Shown: in pieces, positions 4,842-6,201 of the stretch | How positions within the stretch are numbered: the stretch's first letter is position 1 | Layout of the letters: the number at the start of each line of letters is the position of its first letter | From: Rhodospirillales bacterium | GTDB lineage: Bacteria; Pseudomonadota; Alphaproteobacteria; Acetobacterales; Acetobacteraceae | Direction: 5' to 3' | NCBI GenBank assembly: GCA_903644035.1 | Contig: CAHJXG010000061.1 | Span: forward strand, 1 to 6,201 | Length of the DNA: 6,201 nucleotides | Program-made: the position numbers and the translations under genes | Notes under the pieces: generated by a model | What the model saw: only the letters and a program-made list of their open reading frames with translations | What the model was told of the DNA's origin: nothing | Databases searched by the model: none

Positions 4842-6139
4842 TCAGGACCGGGACGCTGCGGTCAGGCGGGAGAAGCTGACCAGGCTGGCCGCCGCCGCGA
4901 AGCCCGCGCCCAATGCCACCGCCAGCGCCGGGCCATGCAGGGCCGAGACGCCGAAGCAGAGCGCCACCAACGCGGCGCCGACGGATTGCCCCACCAGGCG
5001 GGAGGTCGCAACGATGCCGCTGGCGCCGCCGCTGCGCTCCGGCGGCGCGCTCGACATGATCGCCTTGAGGTTCGGCGATTGGAAGAAGCCGAACCCGGCG
5101 CCGCACACCATCAGGCGCCAGACGCAGCTCAGGTCATCCGGACGGGCCGGCAGCGTCGCCATCAGCAGCAGGCCTACCGCCAGCGTCGCCATGCCGATGC
5201 CGCCCAGGACCGCCGGCGGGTAGCGGTCGGACAGCGGCCCGGCCACCGGCGCCATGGCGGCGGTGACGACGGGCCAGGACGTCAGCAGCAACCCGGTTTC
5301 CACCGCGCTGCGCCCCAGCACCGTCTGGAAGTAGAACGGCAGCGACACGAAGGCGAGGCCCTGCGCCGCGAAGGAGCAAACGGACGTCAGCGAAGACAGC
5401 GCGAACATGGGCCGCCGATACAGGTCCACCGGCAGCATCGGCGCGGCCAGCCGAAGCTGGCGCTGGATCAGGAAAAAGCCGGACACCGCCGCGCCCCCCA
5501 GCACCAAGGCGATCACCGGACCGGGCGCGCTGTGCGTCGCCTCCCCGATGCCGAAGATCAGCAGCCCGAAGGTGGCGGCGTTGAGCAGCGCGCTCCGCAC
5601 GTCGAAGCGGTGCGCGGCCTGCGGCGTCTCCGGCAGGTACCGGACCGCCAGCACCAGGGCGGCCACGCCGACGGGTCCGTTGACCGCGAACAGCCACTGC
5701 CAGGAGGCGACCGACAGCACCGCCGCCGCCACGGTGGGGCCGAGCGCCGTGGACACGCCCACCACCAGCGCGTTGAACCCGACCCCGCGGCCCAGCGACC
5801 GCGACGGGTAGATGTAGCGGACCAGGGCGGTGTTCACGCTCATGATGCCGCTGGCGCCCAGCCCCTGCAGCACCCGCGCCGCGGTCAGCGTCGGCAGGGA
5901 CCAGCTGGCGGCGCAGACCAGCGACGCCACGGTGAACACCGCCAGCCCCACGGTGTAGACCCGGCGGTAGCCGTAGATCTCGCCCAGCGAGGCGAAGGGC
6001 AGCAGGGAAACCACCAAGGCGAGCTGGTAGGCGTTCACCACCCACACGGACGCCGCCGGGCTGGCCAGCAGGTCGGCCGCGATGGTCGGCAGGGCCGTGT
6101 TGGCGATCGAGGTGTCGAGCGACGCCATGCCCACCGCCA
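4842..6139 (-). CDS. MFS transporter, DHA2 (EmrB/QacA-like, 14-TM) family, N-terminus missing
   Basis: A proton-coupled inner-membrane exporter of the drug/solute:H+ antiporter-2 group; 431 residues are visible and a full protein is usually about 460-520. Numbering from the first genomic residue, LDTSIANTALPTIAADL (7-23) is the D1-type motif of TM1. LGEIYGYRRV (51-60) is motif A with Glu in place of the usual Asp. RVLQGLGAS (88-96) is motif B with the key Arg88. GVSTALGPTVA (127-137) is the antiporter motif C, and WQWLFAVNGPVG (146-157) is typical of DHA2. A second motif-A-like loop, GPLSDRYP, occurs in the C-terminal half. Multiple hydrophobic helices continue to the C-terminus SRLTAASRS, with TGA at 4842-4844 (complement). 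The true start is lost: codons before 6139 come from sequencing adapter, so a protein beginning MTGVQTCALPI is an artefact. Probably only 10-40 residues are missing. The substrate is unknown; it is convergent with the small membrane protein and not part of the operon. Confidence 0.9.
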
Positions 6140-6201
6140 AGATCGGAAGAGCACACGTCTGAACTCCAGTCACTAGCTTATCTCGTATGCCGTCTTCTGC
6201 T
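6140..6201 (+). other. Illumina TruSeq indexed adapter (non-biological contig end)
   Basis: The 34 bases from 6140 to 6173, beginning AGATCGGAAGAGC and ending CCAGTCAC, are the standard TruSeq read-through adapter. They are followed by a six-base index TAGCTT (6174-6179, which I recall as TruSeq index 10) and then ATCTCGTATGCC...CTGCT (6180-6201), the P7 flow-cell end lacking its last two bases. The order adapter-index-P7 is intact, and all 62 bases match from memory. The base at 6140 may be the A-tail added in library preparation. Composition drops abruptly from about 70% GC to about 50% at the junction. Confidence 0.98.

Noticed and set aside
4935..6176. Open frame of 413 codons on the + strand across the MFS gene, ending RKSTRLNSSH
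   Set aside because: It is antisense to a clear transporter, R/Q/H/G-rich without motifs, and its end is adapter-encoded.
6140..6201. The abrupt composition change as a mobile element or phage junction
   Set aside because: The bases match the TruSeq adapter, index and P7 order exactly, so it is a technical artefact and not transferred DNA.

Overview
The window looks like one complete short contig from a high-GC alphaproteobacterium. The very GC-rich codons, the purine-rich ribosome binding sites and the gene families all fit an Acetobacteraceae/Rhodospirillales-type soil or plant-associated bacterium, but there is no rRNA or marker gene, so this is an inference. The left edge cuts into a gene. 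The right edge is not genomic: the last 62 bases (6140-6201) are an Illumina TruSeq indexed adapter, so biological sequence stops at 6139.

Layout: 1-285 is the C-terminal end of a D-2-hydroxyacid dehydrogenase (+ strand, 5' truncated). Next is a small secreted DUF3060-type repeat protein (417-785, +) behind a plausible sigma-70 promoter. The centre is a tight three-gene + strand operon (943-4387): an IlvD/Edd-family sugar-acid dehydratase, a BDH2/DHRS6-like short-chain dehydrogenase and a fumarylacetoacetate-hydrolase-family protein. A small proline-rich single-pass membrane protein (4560-4835, +) follows. Facing it on the minus strand is a DHA2-type major facilitator drug/solute exporter (4842-6139), whose N-terminus is lost at the adapter junction.

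How the operon probably works: the dehydratase turns an aldonic acid (pentonate or 6-deoxyhexonate) into a 2-keto-3-deoxy acid. The SDR oxidises it at C4 with NAD to a 2,4-diketo-3-deoxy acid. The FAH-family hydrolase then splits the C-C bond to pyruvate plus a 2-hydroxy acid (glycolate from a C5 acid, L-lactate from a 6-deoxy C6 acid). This is the 'diketo-hydrolase' non-phosphorylative route known for L-fuconate, L-rhamnonate and pentonates. The steps come from family knowledge and gene order; the exact sugar acid cannot be read from the sequence. A tandem 11-bp near-palindromic repeat upstream of the operon (858-879) is a candidate operator.

No tRNA, rRNA, CRISPR, insertion sequence or phage feature was seen. 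I found no clearly undescribed system. The most solid unusual observation is the adapter and the false protein ends it creates; the most interesting biology is the operon.
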